From Eubacteriales bacterium (GTDB taxonomy: Bacteria; Bacillota; Clostridia; Monoglobales; Firm-18), in contig JAQVDK010000003.1 in assembly GCA_028697835.1 (NCBI GenBank), positions 1 to 49,561 of the forward strand: DNA of 49,561 nt, written 5' to 3'. The notes beneath the pieces were generated by a model. That model ran no database searches. It was not told the origin of the DNA and saw nothing but the letters and a program-made list of their open reading frames with translations. Within the stretch, counting starts at the first letter, position 1. Each line of letters starts with the position of its first letter. This document shows, piece by piece, positions 34,821 through 42,793 of the stretch. A program made the translations under genes and the position numbers.

Positions 34821-35654
34821 ATGGAAATTAGAGACGGTATTAACAAAAGAGACTTTAAACATTACACCACAGAAAGACTTCGTGAGGAGTGCCACATTAG
34901 TGATTTATTCACCCCCGACAACCTAAAAATGGTTTACAGTCATATCGACAGAATTATTGTTGCGGGTGCCTGCCCGGTAAACAAGGCAATAAAGCTTGAA
35001 GCAGGAAAAGACGTTATCGGTGCCGATTATTTTCTTGAAAGGCGCGAGCTTGGCGTTATAAACGTAGGCGGGCCGGGTAAAATCACAGTTGACGGCGTTG
35101 AATACAACATGGCGCACAAAGACGGTATATATGTAGGAAAAGGCTCGAAGGACATTGTTTTCACGAGCGATGACCCTGCAAATCCTGCACACTTTTATAT
35201 GAACAGCGCTCCTGCGCACAAAACATATCCAATCGTAAAAATTGACATCAGCAAAGCAAATCCTGTGCCAAACGGCACGGATGAGGAGTGCAACAAAAGA
35301 ACAATTTATCAATACTTGCACCCTGCGGTAATGGAAACATGCCAGCTTACAATGGGGCTTACAATGCTTGAAAAAGGCAGCGTTTGGAACACAATGCCCT
35401 GCCATACCCACGAGCGCCGCATGGAAGTGTACTTCTATTTTGACATTCCCAAAGACGCAGTTGTTTTCCACCTAATGGGAGAGCCCACCGAAACAAGACA
35501 CATTGTTATGAGAAACGAAGAGGCTGTTATCAACCCAAGCTGGTCAATACACAGCGGTGTGGGAACAAGAAATTATACATTTATCTGGGGCATGGTTGGT
35601 GAAAACCAAACATTTACCGATATGGACCCGGTAGGTTTTGACACAATTAAATAA
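34821..35654 (+). CDS. kduI: 5-dehydro-4-deoxy-D-glucuronate isomerase KduI
   Basis: Converts 4-deoxy-L-threo-5-hexosulose uronate (from unsaturated galacturonate or glucuronate) to 3-deoxy-D-glycero-2,5-hexodiulosonate. The 277-residue cupin protein matches KduI through its length, with IDRIIVAGACPVNKAIKLE, GADYFLERRELGVINVGG, YVGKGSKDIVF, and the metal-binding PCHTHERRMEVYFYFD (His residues near 196-198) and the later NPSWSIHSGVGTRNYTFIWG. The ATG at 34821 has CAGGAGGT upstream; the longer frame from 34728 overlaps lacI and is rejected. First structural gene of the pathway. Confidence 0.95.
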   Translation: MEIRDGINKRDFKHYTTERLREECHISDLFTPDNLKMVYSHIDRIIVAGACPVNKAIKLEAGKDVIGADYFLERRELGVINVGGPGKITVDGVEYNMAHKDGIYVGKGSKDIVFTSDDPANPAHFYMNSAPAHKTYPIVKIDISKANPVPNGTDEECNKRTIYQYLHPAVMETCQLTMGLTMLEKGSVWNTMPCHTHERRMEVYFYFDIPKDAVVFHLMGEPTETRHIVMRNEEAVINPSWSIHSGVGTRNYTFIWGMVGENQTFTDMDPVGFDTIK

Positions 35655-35664
35655 TTAAAGAAGC

Positions 35665-35732
35665 TTAAATCCGACGGATAAATTTCCGTCGGATAAAATT
35701 CCGTTGGATATAATTCCGTTGGATATAATTCC
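35665..35732. repeat. 4.5 copies of a 15-bp tandem repeat between kduI and kduD
   Basis: Units at 35665-35679, 35680-35694, 35695-35709 and 35710-35724 and a partial copy to 35732 follow AWAATTCCGTYGGAT in exact 15-base phase. The first two units differ so that TCCGACGGA and TCCGTCGGA also form a 9-bp hairpin (35670-35693). Confidence 0.8.
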
Positions 35733-35750
35733 TATATACACATGTATATA
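35733..35750. repeat. Inverted repeat upstream of kduD
   Basis: TATATACA and TGTATATA are separated by CA. The core TACA-N2-TGTA resembles the operator half sites of CopY/BlaI-type repressors, but the sequence is AT-rich and may be chance. Confidence 0.3.
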
Positions 35751-35783
35751 CATGCCAAAAATTCTATTAGAGGAGTGAATAAA

Positions 35784-36545
35784 ATGATTTTAGACAAATT
35801 CAGATTAGACGGCAAGGTGGCAATCGTTACAGGTTCAAGCACAGGGCTTGGACAGGGAATGAGCATTGCACTCGCACAGGCAGGTGCCAAGGTTGTAGGT
35901 GTTGACTATGTTGAATCTACCGATACGGAAGCAAAAATCAAAGAATTTGGCGGCGAGTTTACAGGTCTTGTTGAAAACCTTTTGACTATTGAGCCGGTCC
36001 AAAAAATTGTCGATGCTGCTGTCGCCAAATACGGCACAGTTGACATTTTGGTTAACAACGCAGGCATTATAAGGCGTGAAGATGCTGTTAATTTTTCCGA
36101 AAAAGACTGGGACGACGTTTTAAACATTAACCTTAAAACAGTTTTCTTCCTTAGTCAGGCAGCTGCTAAATACTGGGTGTCACAAAACAAAGGCGGAAAG
36201 ATTGTAAATGTTGCATCCATGCTTTCCTTCCAAGGCGGAATCCGTGTGCCTTCATACACAGCATCCAAAAGCGGCGTAAAAGGCATTACAATGGCCATGG
36301 CTAACGAATGGGCAAAATACAACATCAACATTAATGCAATTGCACCCGGATACATGGCTACAAATAACACCGCACCGCTTAGAGCCGACGAAAATCGCAG
36401 CAAAGACATTTTGGAAAGAATTCCGGCAGGCAGATGGGGAACACCAGAGGACCTTGCAGGAGCAGTGGTATTTTTGGCATCTTCCGCAGCCGACTATGTA
36501 AACGGCTACACCATTGCTGTTGACGGCGGCTGGCTTGCTCGATAA
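35784..36545 (+). CDS. kduD: 2-dehydro-3-deoxy-D-gluconate 5-dehydrogenase KduD
   Basis: Reduces 3-deoxy-D-glycero-2,5-hexodiulosonate to 2-keto-3-deoxygluconate with NAD(P)H. A 253-residue classical short-chain dehydrogenase: TGSSTGLGQGMSIALA cofactor loop at 15-30, NNAGIIRRED near 90 (IIRR is typical of KduD), the catalytic Ser in ASMLSFQGG, YTASK (Tyr/Lys) near 156-160, and IAPGYMATNNT near 186. Start 35784 has AGAGGAG upstream; the open frame to 35742 crosses the repeat region and is not used. Second step of the pathway; lies 129 bases after kduI across the tandem repeats. Confidence 0.95.
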   Translation: MILDKFRLDGKVAIVTGSSTGLGQGMSIALAQAGAKVVGVDYVESTDTEAKIKEFGGEFTGLVENLLTIEPVQKIVDAAVAKYGTVDILVNNAGIIRREDAVNFSEKDWDDVLNINLKTVFFLSQAAAKYWVSQNKGGKIVNVASMLSFQGGIRVPSYTASKSGVKGITMAMANEWAKYNININAIAPGYMATNNTAPLRADENRSKDILERIPAGRWGTPEDLAGAVVFLASSAADYVNGYTIAVDGGWLAR

Positions 36546-36566
36546 ACTCGAAAAGGAGAACGGTTT

Positions 36567-37211
36567 ATGGACAAGGAAAAAGTTATAACCAGAATTACCG
36601 ATGTGGGTATTGTTGCTGTGGTTAGGGCTGACAGTGCAGACCAGGCAAAAAGAATTGCAGACGCATGTATGGAAGGCGAAATCGCCGCAATAGAGATGAC
36701 CTTTACAGTTCCTTATGCCCATAAAGTAATAGAAGAAATGGCAAAAACATACAAGCCCGAGGAGATTATCCTCGGGGCGGGCACCGTTATGGACAGTGAA
36801 ACTGCAAGGATTGCAATACTCTCGGGCGCCCAATACATTGTAAGCCCTTATTTTAACCTTGACACCGTAAAGCTTTGCAATCGCTATCGTGTGCCCTGCA
36901 TGCCCGGTGCAATGACTATAAAAGAGGTTGTGGAGGCAATGGAAGCAGGTGCGGATATTATTAAAATATTCCCAGGCGAGGCCTTTGGACCAAAAATTAT
37001 CAAAGCAATAAAAGGGCCCATACCTTATGCCAAGATGATGCCCACAGGCGGCGTTAGCATAGACAACGTTGACCAGTGGATAAAAGCAGGGGCTGTTGCA
37101 GTAGGCGCAGGCGGCGCTTTGACCGCAGGGGCTAAAACAGGCGACTATGCATCAATTACAACAATCGGCAAGCAATTTATTGCAAAAATCAAGGAGGCAA
37201 GGGAACAATGA
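36567..37211 (+). CDS. kdgA: KDPG/KHG aldolase KdgA (Eda family)
   Basis: Splits 2-keto-3-deoxy-6-phosphogluconate to pyruvate and glyceraldehyde-3-phosphate. A 214-residue class I aldolase with VVRADSADQAKRIADA, AIEMTFTVPYA (catalytic Glu), ILGAGTVMD, AQYIVSPYFN, IIKIFPGEAFGP (Schiff-base Lys near 132) and MPTGGVSIDNVDQWIKAG. AAAGGAGAA precedes the ATG. It overlaps kdgK by four bases, so the last two steps of the pathway are translated together. Confidence 0.95.
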   Translation: MDKEKVITRITDVGIVAVVRADSADQAKRIADACMEGEIAAIEMTFTVPYAHKVIEEMAKTYKPEEIILGAGTVMDSETARIAILSGAQYIVSPYFNLDTVKLCNRYRVPCMPGAMTIKEVVEAMEAGADIIKIFPGEAFGPKIIKAIKGPIPYAKMMPTGGVSIDNVDQWIKAGAVAVGAGGALTAGAKTGDYASITTIGKQFIAKIKEAREQ

Positions 37212-38230
37212 TTAAAGTAGTAACTTTTGGCGAAATCATGTTAAGACTTCAAACACCTGCGCACCAAAGATTTATACAGGCTCAAAGCCTTGAGGCAACC
37301 TTTGGCGGCGGCGAGGCTAATGTTGCTGTAAGCCTTGCCAACTATGGATTAAACCCTTATTTTGTAACAAAGATTCCTAAGAATCCGATAGGTGACGCAT
37401 GTGTTGCAGAGCTTAGAAAACACAATGTAGGAACTGAATATATTGCTCGCGGCGGCGAAAGGCTTGGCATTTACTTTATTGAAAAGGGTGCGTCCCAAAG
37501 AGCGTCACAAGTTGTGTATGACAGGGCTCACTCCTCCATTTCAACGGCAACCGCCGAGGATTTTGACTGGGATACAATATTAGACGGCGCAAAATGGTTC
37601 CACTTTACAGGTATAACACCGGCACTTGGCGACAGTGCAGCAGAATTGACCCTTGAAGCTTGCAAAAAAGCCAAGGAAAAGGGCGTTACCGTAAGCTGTG
37701 ACCTTAACTACCGCAAAAAGCTTTGGTCAACCGAAAAAGCATGCGAGGTAATGTCAAAGCTTATGCCCTATGTGGACGTGCTGATTGCAAACGAAGAGGA
37801 TTCCGAAAAAGTTTTTGGAATTAAGGCTGCAGGCACAAACATTACAGGCGGACACCTTTCCGATGAAGGATATAAGGATGTTGCAAAGCAGCTTGTTGAA
37901 AAATTCGGATTTAAAAAAGTGGCAATAACTTTAAGGGAAAGCATTTCCGCCTCAATTAACAATTGGGCAGCAATGCTCTACGACGGAAAAGAGTTTTACA
38001 AATCAAAAAAATATGAAATGACCGTTATAGACAGAGTGGGCGGAGGCGACAGCTTTGGCGGCGGCTTAATCTATAGCCTGCTTAGCGGTTTTGATATGCA
38101 GGATACAATCGAGTTTGCAGTTGCTGCATCATGTCTGAAACACTCAATCGAAGGCGACTTCAACCTTGTTTCTGCGGACGAAGTTAAAAACCTTGCAAAA
38201 GGCGACGGCTCCGGCAGAGTGCAAAGATAG
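37208..38230 (+). CDS. kdgK: 2-keto-3-deoxygluconate kinase KdgK
   Basis: Phosphorylates KDG to KDPG. A 340-residue PfkB/ribokinase-family kinase with FGGGEANVAVSLANYGLNPY at 30-50, GIYFIEKGASQRAS (a substrate-loop pattern of KDG kinases), VSCDLNYRKKLW near 160, and the ATP/anion-hole DRVGGGDSFGGGLIYSLLSG near 277 with catalytic Asp. The sequence GGAGG lies inside the end of kdgA as its ribosome binding site. Last gene of the operon, then a long-stem terminator. Confidence 0.94.
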   Translation: MIKVVTFGEIMLRLQTPAHQRFIQAQSLEATFGGGEANVAVSLANYGLNPYFVTKIPKNPIGDACVAELRKHNVGTEYIARGGERLGIYFIEKGASQRASQVVYDRAHSSISTATAEDFDWDTILDGAKWFHFTGITPALGDSAAELTLEACKKAKEKGVTVSCDLNYRKKLWSTEKACEVMSKLMPYVDVLIANEEDSEKVFGIKAAGTNITGGHLSDEGYKDVAKQLVEKFGFKKVAITLRESISASINNWAAMLYDGKEFYKSKKYEMTVIDRVGGGDSFGGGLIYSLLSGFDMQDTIEFAVAASCLKHSIEGDFNLVSADEVKNLAKGDGSGRVQR

Positions 38231-38240
38231 TACATTAAAA

Positions 38241-38313
38241 CTTAAGGGGCGCGGGCATGTTCTTGGAAGATTTATCATCCAAAAGCATATTCCGCACCCC
38301 TTAAGCTTTTTTT
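38241..38313 (+). terminator. Terminator of the kdu/kdg operon
   Basis: CTTAAGGGGCGCGG pairs with CCGCACCCCTTAAG (one mismatch) over a 37-base loop that contains a smaller TTGGA/TCCAA stem, then seven or more T. Confidence 0.85.
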
Positions 38314-38342
38314 ATTTATATAAGAGACGTCTGCTTGCTAAC

Positions 38343-39686
38343 CTATAAATACTCATCAAAATCATCTTTTCTGTTTAAATGGTAAACAAACTGCTTTTCA
38401 GACAAGGGCCGGCCCAAGTAAAAGCCTTGCCCTGCCTTGATATCCATTTGTTTTAATGTTTCAAACTGCGTACGCGTTTCTATTCCTTCTGCCACAATGT
38501 CCATTTTAAGCAGCTTTGCAATTTCGATTGTTTTTTCCACAATAAAACTGGATTGCATCTCGTGGATATTGTCAATCAAGGATTTATCTATTTTTAAAAT
38601 GTTCACATTTAAGTCTAAAACCGATTTAAGGCTGTTATAGCCCGAGCCAAAATCGTCCAGCAAAATTTTAATACCAAGATTATTAAGAGAAATAATATTT
38701 GCCTTGGCTTTTGTATAAGACTCTAAAAAAGCTGTTTCGGTAAGCTCTATTGCCAAGCAATTTCGGGGCGTTGAATACTTTAACAAAATATTATTTATCG
38801 TAGGTATAAACATGGGATTCACAAAAGTGATAGACGATATATTAACGGATATAATCCCTTTAAAGTCGATGTTTTTCTGCCTGTAGAGCAGCTTGCATAC
38901 ATATTCCAGCACAGCAAAATCAACATCGAAAATAACGTTGTTTTCCTCTGCTATTTTAATAAATTCATCAGGCATAATATAGCCGCCCTTAGGGTCTTTC
39001 ATCCTGCACAAGGTTTCAAAACCAATCAGCCTTCCTGTCCTCATATTGAAAAAGGGCTGAAAGTTCAAACGAAAGCTCTTGTTGTAAAGCGTTTCTTTAA
39101 GCAAGGTTAAAACATAAGCTTTTCTGTTTACAATTTCCAAATACTCCGGCTCAAGCTCTATATACTGGTTTTTTCCGTTTTGCTTTGCCTTGTTTTGAGC
39201 GATTTCAGCATGTTCAATCAAGCTTTCTGCACTTAAATCGTCTATTTTAACCTTACTTGTTTGCACACCACCGATAGTAAGTGTGCAAATATAGTTTTCT
39301 TTATTATAGGAAACCGGCTCTCTATGAGCTAAAATGAGCTTTTTTGCTATAGACTCAAGCTCTCCTTCATATTGAAGGTCGGGCAAAAATACGGCGAAGG
39401 TATCTTCCTTTAATCTGCCGACAATTGCATTATTGGGTATATTGTTGTAAATATTTCTAACTATCAGCGCAACTACTGCCTCGCTAACCGCCTTGGTTTT
39501 TACTCGGCTTATAAACTTTATGTCGTCCAAATCTATCAATAGCATGCCCTGCGTCCTTTGGCTGCTTAAAAATCTATTTACAATATCAGAAAAAGCAGCG
39601 CATGAATATGTGGCAGTAGATTCATCGAAAGAAAATCTTATATTCATATTTGCACTTGCACTTATATCCATACTCATATCATTCAT
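38343..39686 (-). CDS. Degenerate-GGDEF/EAL protein, probable c-di-GMP phosphodiesterase
   Basis: A 447-residue soluble protein. Residues about 45-175 are a GGDEF-like domain in which the signature is replaced by RLKEDTF (91-97), so cyclase activity is unlikely. Residues 190-437 are an EAL domain with the catalytic set present: ETL (Glu224), VNIS (Asn282), ELTE (314-317), LLDDFGSGYNSL with both Asp (344-345), KIDKS (Lys366), AEGIET (Glu400) and GQGFYLGRP (Gln420). It should hydrolyse c-di-GMP to pGpG. Start 39686 has AAGGA ten bases upstream; the frame to 39773 overlaps the glycosyltransferase and is rejected, though a GGAGGG near 39728 with no start codon behind it is puzzling. It follows the surface genes on the same strand. 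Confidence 0.88.
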   Translation of the reverse strand: MNDMSMDISASANMNIRFSFDESTATYSCAAFSDIVNRFLSSQRTQGMLLIDLDDIKFISRVKTKAVSEAVVALIVRNIYNNIPNNAIVGRLKEDTFAVFLPDLQYEGELESIAKKLILAHREPVSYNKENYICTLTIGGVQTSKVKIDDLSAESLIEHAEIAQNKAKQNGKNQYIELEPEYLEIVNRKAYVLTLLKETLYNKSFRLNFQPFFNMRTGRLIGFETLCRMKDPKGGYIMPDEFIKIAEENNVIFDVDFAVLEYVCKLLYRQKNIDFKGIISVNISSITFVNPMFIPTINNILLKYSTPRNCLAIELTETAFLESYTKAKANIISLNNLGIKILLDDFGSGYNSLKSVLDLNVNILKIDKSLIDNIHEMQSSFIVEKTIEIAKLLKMDIVAEGIETRTQFETLKQMDIKAGQGFYLGRPLSEKQFVYHLNRKDDFDEYL

Positions 39687-39753
39687 AATATAATTTTCCT
39701 TATTAAACTGGTGAATTATATTACTCCCTCCTTTCTTCGAAAGGATTTTCAGC

Positions 39754-40779
39754 CTATTTCCTGCTCCTGCCAAGGCTTTTAAGCTTTAGTTTCAGCTTAA
39801 GCAATTTGCAATATAGTAAAATTAAAACACCGCTTTTTGTCTGCATCACCTTCCGCCTTTTTGAGGGGATAGATATATAGTCCATCTCGGCGGAGATTTC
39901 GAAATATTCAGGGATGCTTAGTATCTTCTTCAAAGTTTTATATTTTGTATAAATACTTTCCTCACCATATAAAGCATATTGCCATATAACAAAAATCCAT
40001 TCTTCTAAGGCGTTTTTTCTAATATAAAACTTCATTTTATCGCTGCTGCCAAGCTGTGCTGCCAGGCTTTCTAATTTTTTGTATATCACCTTTACAGCCT
40101 CCAGGCGCTTGACGTCATACAGGCTATGCAGACCTTCTTCTTCCTTTAGATAATAATAATACAAACTCTCGTTAGCTATGGAAAAGCCTTTTATATGTTT
40201 AATATAGTCAATATTAAATAAAGTATCCTCACCGGCTGGGCAGGATTCATCAAATTTCAAATTAAACTCTTTAATTATATCTATGCTATACATCTTGTTG
40301 CAAACACTACTAAATAAATTTTTCTCTAAAAGCAGCGGAAAATCGGAAACAAAAACATATTTCTCCAAAGCTTTTTGGGGAGCATCATGGTCATCTCCCA
40401 AAATCCTTATATGGCAAACAGGCAAAAAGCCTTCCCTTGTTTTTGCCATTTTGTGAAGTTCCAGCAGGTAATCGGGATTTACAGCATCATCGCTGTCGCA
40501 AAAAACAATGTACCTTCCCCTTGCCATTGAAATCCCCTTATTACGGGATGCGCAAACGCCCCGATTGGGCTGGGTTGATATTTTTATCCGCAAGTCAAGG
40601 GAAGCAAATTCTTCGCATATGGCGCCGCTTTCGTCTGTGGAGCCGTCGTTAATTAAAATCAGCTCAAAATGCTTATAGGTTTGATTTAGCAAACTTTTTA
40701 AACAACGCCGCAGATATTCTGCGGCGTTGTAAACAGGAACTACAATAGTAATTAAATCATTTGCATTTTGATGCGCCAA
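39754..40779 (-). CDS. Family 2 glycosyltransferase (GT-A)
   Basis: A 341-residue soluble or peripheral GT2. N-terminal GT-A domain: ITIVVPVYNAAEYLRRCLKS, ILINDGSTDESGAI (near 40-53), NRGVCASRNKGI and the metal-binding VFCDSDDAVNPDYL (DSD near 96). A GEDTLFNIDYI segment, typical of EpsJ-like capsular transferases, lies near 183. The C-terminus is basic with no clear membrane span. Start is TTG at 40779 with GGAG nine bases upstream. It lies 32 bases after the SLH-protein gene and so is probably read from the riboswitch-controlled promoter; it may glycosylate the surface protein or add to the cell-wall polymer. Confidence 0.88.
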   Translation of the reverse strand: MAHQNANDLITIVVPVYNAAEYLRRCLKSLLNQTYKHFELILINDGSTDESGAICEEFASLDLRIKISTQPNRGVCASRNKGISMARGRYIVFCDSDDAVNPDYLLELHKMAKTREGFLPVCHIRILGDDHDAPQKALEKYVFVSDFPLLLEKNLFSSVCNKMYSIDIIKEFNLKFDESCPAGEDTLFNIDYIKHIKGFSIANESLYYYYLKEEEGLHSLYDVKRLEAVKVIYKKLESLAAQLGSSDKMKFYIRKNALEEWIFVIWQYALYGEESIYTKYKTLKKILSIPEYFEISAEMDYISIPSKRRKVMQTKSGVLILLYCKLLKLKLKLKSLGRSRK

Positions 40780-40811
40780 AGCCGGGCACTCCTATCTAAA
40801 GCAGTTTAAGA

Positions 40812-42566
40812 TTAATATATATAATCATCATTGCGGGTGGCTCTGGCAGAGTTGTCTATAATAAACTTTCCAACTTCATCATTCCAAACAAAATCATTTG
40901 TTGCTATCATAACATTCTCAACAATCCAAAACTCACTACCGCCAAGGTCCTGAATGTCTTTAAATTCGCAGTAAATATCCGGCGTTTCGGCATCAAGCTT
41001 AATAAGAAGATGGTCTTTAGCCACTCTGCCAACAACACGATTAATCATAGCAACAAATTGCTCACGGGTAAGGGTTGCTTCCGGTTGATAGTTACCTTCA
41101 AGGTCGCCTATGGAAATATCGTTGTCAGCCAAAGCCTTAATGTAGAAGTAATAAGGATTAGACCTTTCAACATCAGCAAATCTCATTGGATTTGAATCGT
41201 CTGTTTGAAGTCTGAATGAAAATGCAATTATCTTTGCAATCTCGCCCCTTGAAATGTTAGTCGTTGGGCTGATTTTATTCATTTGTCCATATACGCCGAT
41301 AGAATGCATATACTCCAGCGCAGCATAGCTCCAGTGCCTTGAAGGCAAGTCGGAATAGGTTTCATCAGCAGGTACAAAGCTACCGGTTTTGCCTTTGGAT
41401 TTAAGAAGCCTGTAAATCAGCGCAGCCGCTTGTTCCCTTGTAATCGAATCGCCAAGCCCGAATGTTTCATCATCATAGCCATAAAGGTAAGCGCGCCTTG
41501 GCTCATATCCTTTGTCAATAATCACACGTGGTCCGGCAGGAATGTCATTTACAGGACCGTCTTCACCGTCATCATCACCTGGCTCTTCGCCTGGCTCCTC
41601 ACCTGGTTCTTCACCTGGCTCTTCACTTTCAAAACCCAACTTAGGAATTTCAATGATTACATCCCTGTGTTCCAAAAACGCCGATGTTCCCGAGCCAACA
41701 GACAAGGTGTCGGCCTTTAGCCATCCGTAAAGGGTAAATCCTCCGCCAAGAGTAACATTGGCATTTGGGGCAAGTATAGCGCCGTTTATGGTTAAGCCGT
41801 TGGAAAGGCTTAAACTGTTTCCTGCCATAACTATATTGCCGAAAATACGTGCGCTTGCGCCTTGTTGAATGTAATTTCCTGTTTGAAGATATATGTTTCC
41901 TGACATATCAAATTGTGCTTTCTGGTTAACATCTCCGTTTTTCACAAAAATGTGTACACGAGAGCTGTCGCCTTCAAAATTAAAGGATATAGAACCGCTA
42001 ACTTCAATTTTTTCTTCAACAAATATATACAAATTGCCTGTACCTTCAAGAGTATGCGTGCCAGCGTTTAATACAAGGTTTTTAGTTGTAATAACAAGTC
42101 CTTCGCTGCCGGTATCGAATACCGCGCTTCCGACAAGGGTCAAAGTATCATAAGCGGTATTTTCCGAAAATGTTTTCACAGGATACCACGGAGTGCTCAA
42201 ATTACCCTCGCTTTGCATTTCGGGTGGCTGTGGAAGGGAAGGAAAGTCTTTTGTAAATGTGTCGCCCGTATTTGCCTGGGTAGAAAAACCAATTGTCATT
42301 TCTTGATTTGCAAGAGTAACTTTTTCTTCTCCGCCGAAATAAATTTTACCTGTAATATTGTTGGTCCAACCGTTCATAAAATATGTTCCTTCGGTAATGA
42401 CCAAATCACCTTTGACATTCAAAGTGTTGTTGTTTGTAACATCGCCTCTTATGTATGCCGCTATGTCGGGATAGTCCTCAAACGCTGCAAAAGCAACACT
42501 ACTCGATATAATAAGACTAAAAATCAATAATGACGTTATAAGCAATTTAAATTTCTTGATTTTCAT
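40812..42566 (-). CDS. Secreted SLH-domain adhesin-like surface protein
   Basis: A 584-residue exported protein. Residues 1-28 are a signal peptide (KLLITSLLIFSLIISSSVAFA). Residues about 30-305 form a repetitive beta-rich region (GDVTNNNTLNVKGDLVITEG, HTLEGTGNLYIFVEEKI, NGLTINGAILAPNANVTLGG) like the polymer-forming or ice-binding-type adhesin domains of bacterial surface proteins. A Glu-Pro-Gly linker of four repeats follows (near 320). Residues about 350-540 contain three S-layer homology domains (ITREQAAALIYRLL, YSDLPSRHWSYAALEYMHS, FADVERSNPYYFYIKALADN, LTREQFVAMINRVV) that bind pyruvylated cell-wall polysaccharide. The start at 42566 is used because GGAGG is seven bases away; the ATG at 42572 is too close. 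Controlled by the c-di-GMP-I riboswitch upstream. Confidence 0.88.
   Translation of the reverse strand: MKIKKFKLLITSLLIFSLIISSSVAFAAFEDYPDIAAYIRGDVTNNNTLNVKGDLVITEGTYFMNGWTNNITGKIYFGGEEKVTLANQEMTIGFSTQANTGDTFTKDFPSLPQPPEMQSEGNLSTPWYPVKTFSENTAYDTLTLVGSAVFDTGSEGLVITTKNLVLNAGTHTLEGTGNLYIFVEEKIEVSGSISFNFEGDSSRVHIFVKNGDVNQKAQFDMSGNIYLQTGNYIQQGASARIFGNIVMAGNSLSLSNGLTINGAILAPNANVTLGGGFTLYGWLKADTLSVGSGTSAFLEHRDVIIEIPKLGFESEEPGEEPGEEPGEEPGDDDGEDGPVNDIPAGPRVIIDKGYEPRRAYLYGYDDETFGLGDSITREQAAALIYRLLKSKGKTGSFVPADETYSDLPSRHWSYAALEYMHSIGVYGQMNKISPTTNISRGEIAKIIAFSFRLQTDDSNPMRFADVERSNPYYFYIKALADNDISIGDLEGNYQPEATLTREQFVAMINRVVGRVAKDHLLIKLDAETPDIYCEFKDIQDLGGSEFWIVENVMIATNDFVWNDEVGKFIIDNSARATRNDDYIY
41581..41628. 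repeat. Four 12-bp repeats coding the EEPG linker
   Basis: Units at 41581, 41593, 41605 and 41617 differ by one or two bases and encode the Glu-Glu-Pro-Gly linker on the minus strand. In-frame units could change linker length by slippage. Confidence 0.8.
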
Positions 42567-42597
42567 GTTCATTCCTCCCTGTTTTTATATTTGGAAT

Positions 42598-42636
42598 AAA
42601 AAACGCGCACATGAGAAAAACATTCTCTTGTACGCG
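42598..42636 (-). terminator. Expression-platform terminator of the c-di-GMP riboswitch
   Basis: On the minus strand CGCGTACAAGAGAA pairs with TTCTCATGTGCGCG (two internal mismatches) and is followed by six T. It starts directly after the last aptamer helix strand and lies before the ribosome binding site of the SLH gene, so readthrough is needed for expression. Confidence 0.82.
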
Positions 42637-42714
42637 GCAACTGGCTATCTTAATTATAAAGCATTAAGACCCTATAGCTTTGTGTCACTGCCTCACGGCA
42701 GCTTTACCTTTCAC
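42636..42714 (-). promoter_or_regulatory. Cyclic di-GMP-I (GEMM-I) riboswitch
   Basis: Read on the minus strand: P1 arm GGTAA, then the hairpin CTGCC-GTGA-GGCAG with a GNRA tetraloop, the conserved GACACAAAGC (consensus GACGCAAAGC), the second helix with GGGTCTTAA and TTAAGATAGCC, and AGTTGCC closing P1 (GGTAA with TTGCC, one G-U). This matches the GEMM-I consensus. It sits about 20 bases after a predicted start site and runs into an intrinsic terminator. Whether ligand binding opens or closes expression cannot be told from sequence: no clear antiterminator was identified. Confidence 0.88.
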
Positions 42715-42737
42715 AACTATATTAATATGATGATAAC

Positions 42738-42767
42738 ATTATAATACAAAACAGTAGCATTTGTCAA
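42738..42767 (-). promoter_or_regulatory. Promoter of the riboswitch/SLH-protein transcript
   Basis: On the minus strand TTGACA (42767-42762), an 18-base spacer, and TATAAT (42743-42738). Both elements are perfect matches, so initiation should be strong and control is left to the riboswitch. Confidence 0.88.
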
Positions 42768-42793
42768 GAGTTTTTTCTTTATTTTTCCACGCT

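Noticed and set aside
35665-35732. A CRISPR array
   Set aside because: The repeat units are contiguous 15-mers without spacers, and no cas genes are present.
35733-35750. A CopY/BlaI operator upstream of kduD
   Set aside because: TACA-N2-TGTA fits, but the AT-rich run makes chance likely and no such regulator is encoded nearby; it is listed only as a repeat.
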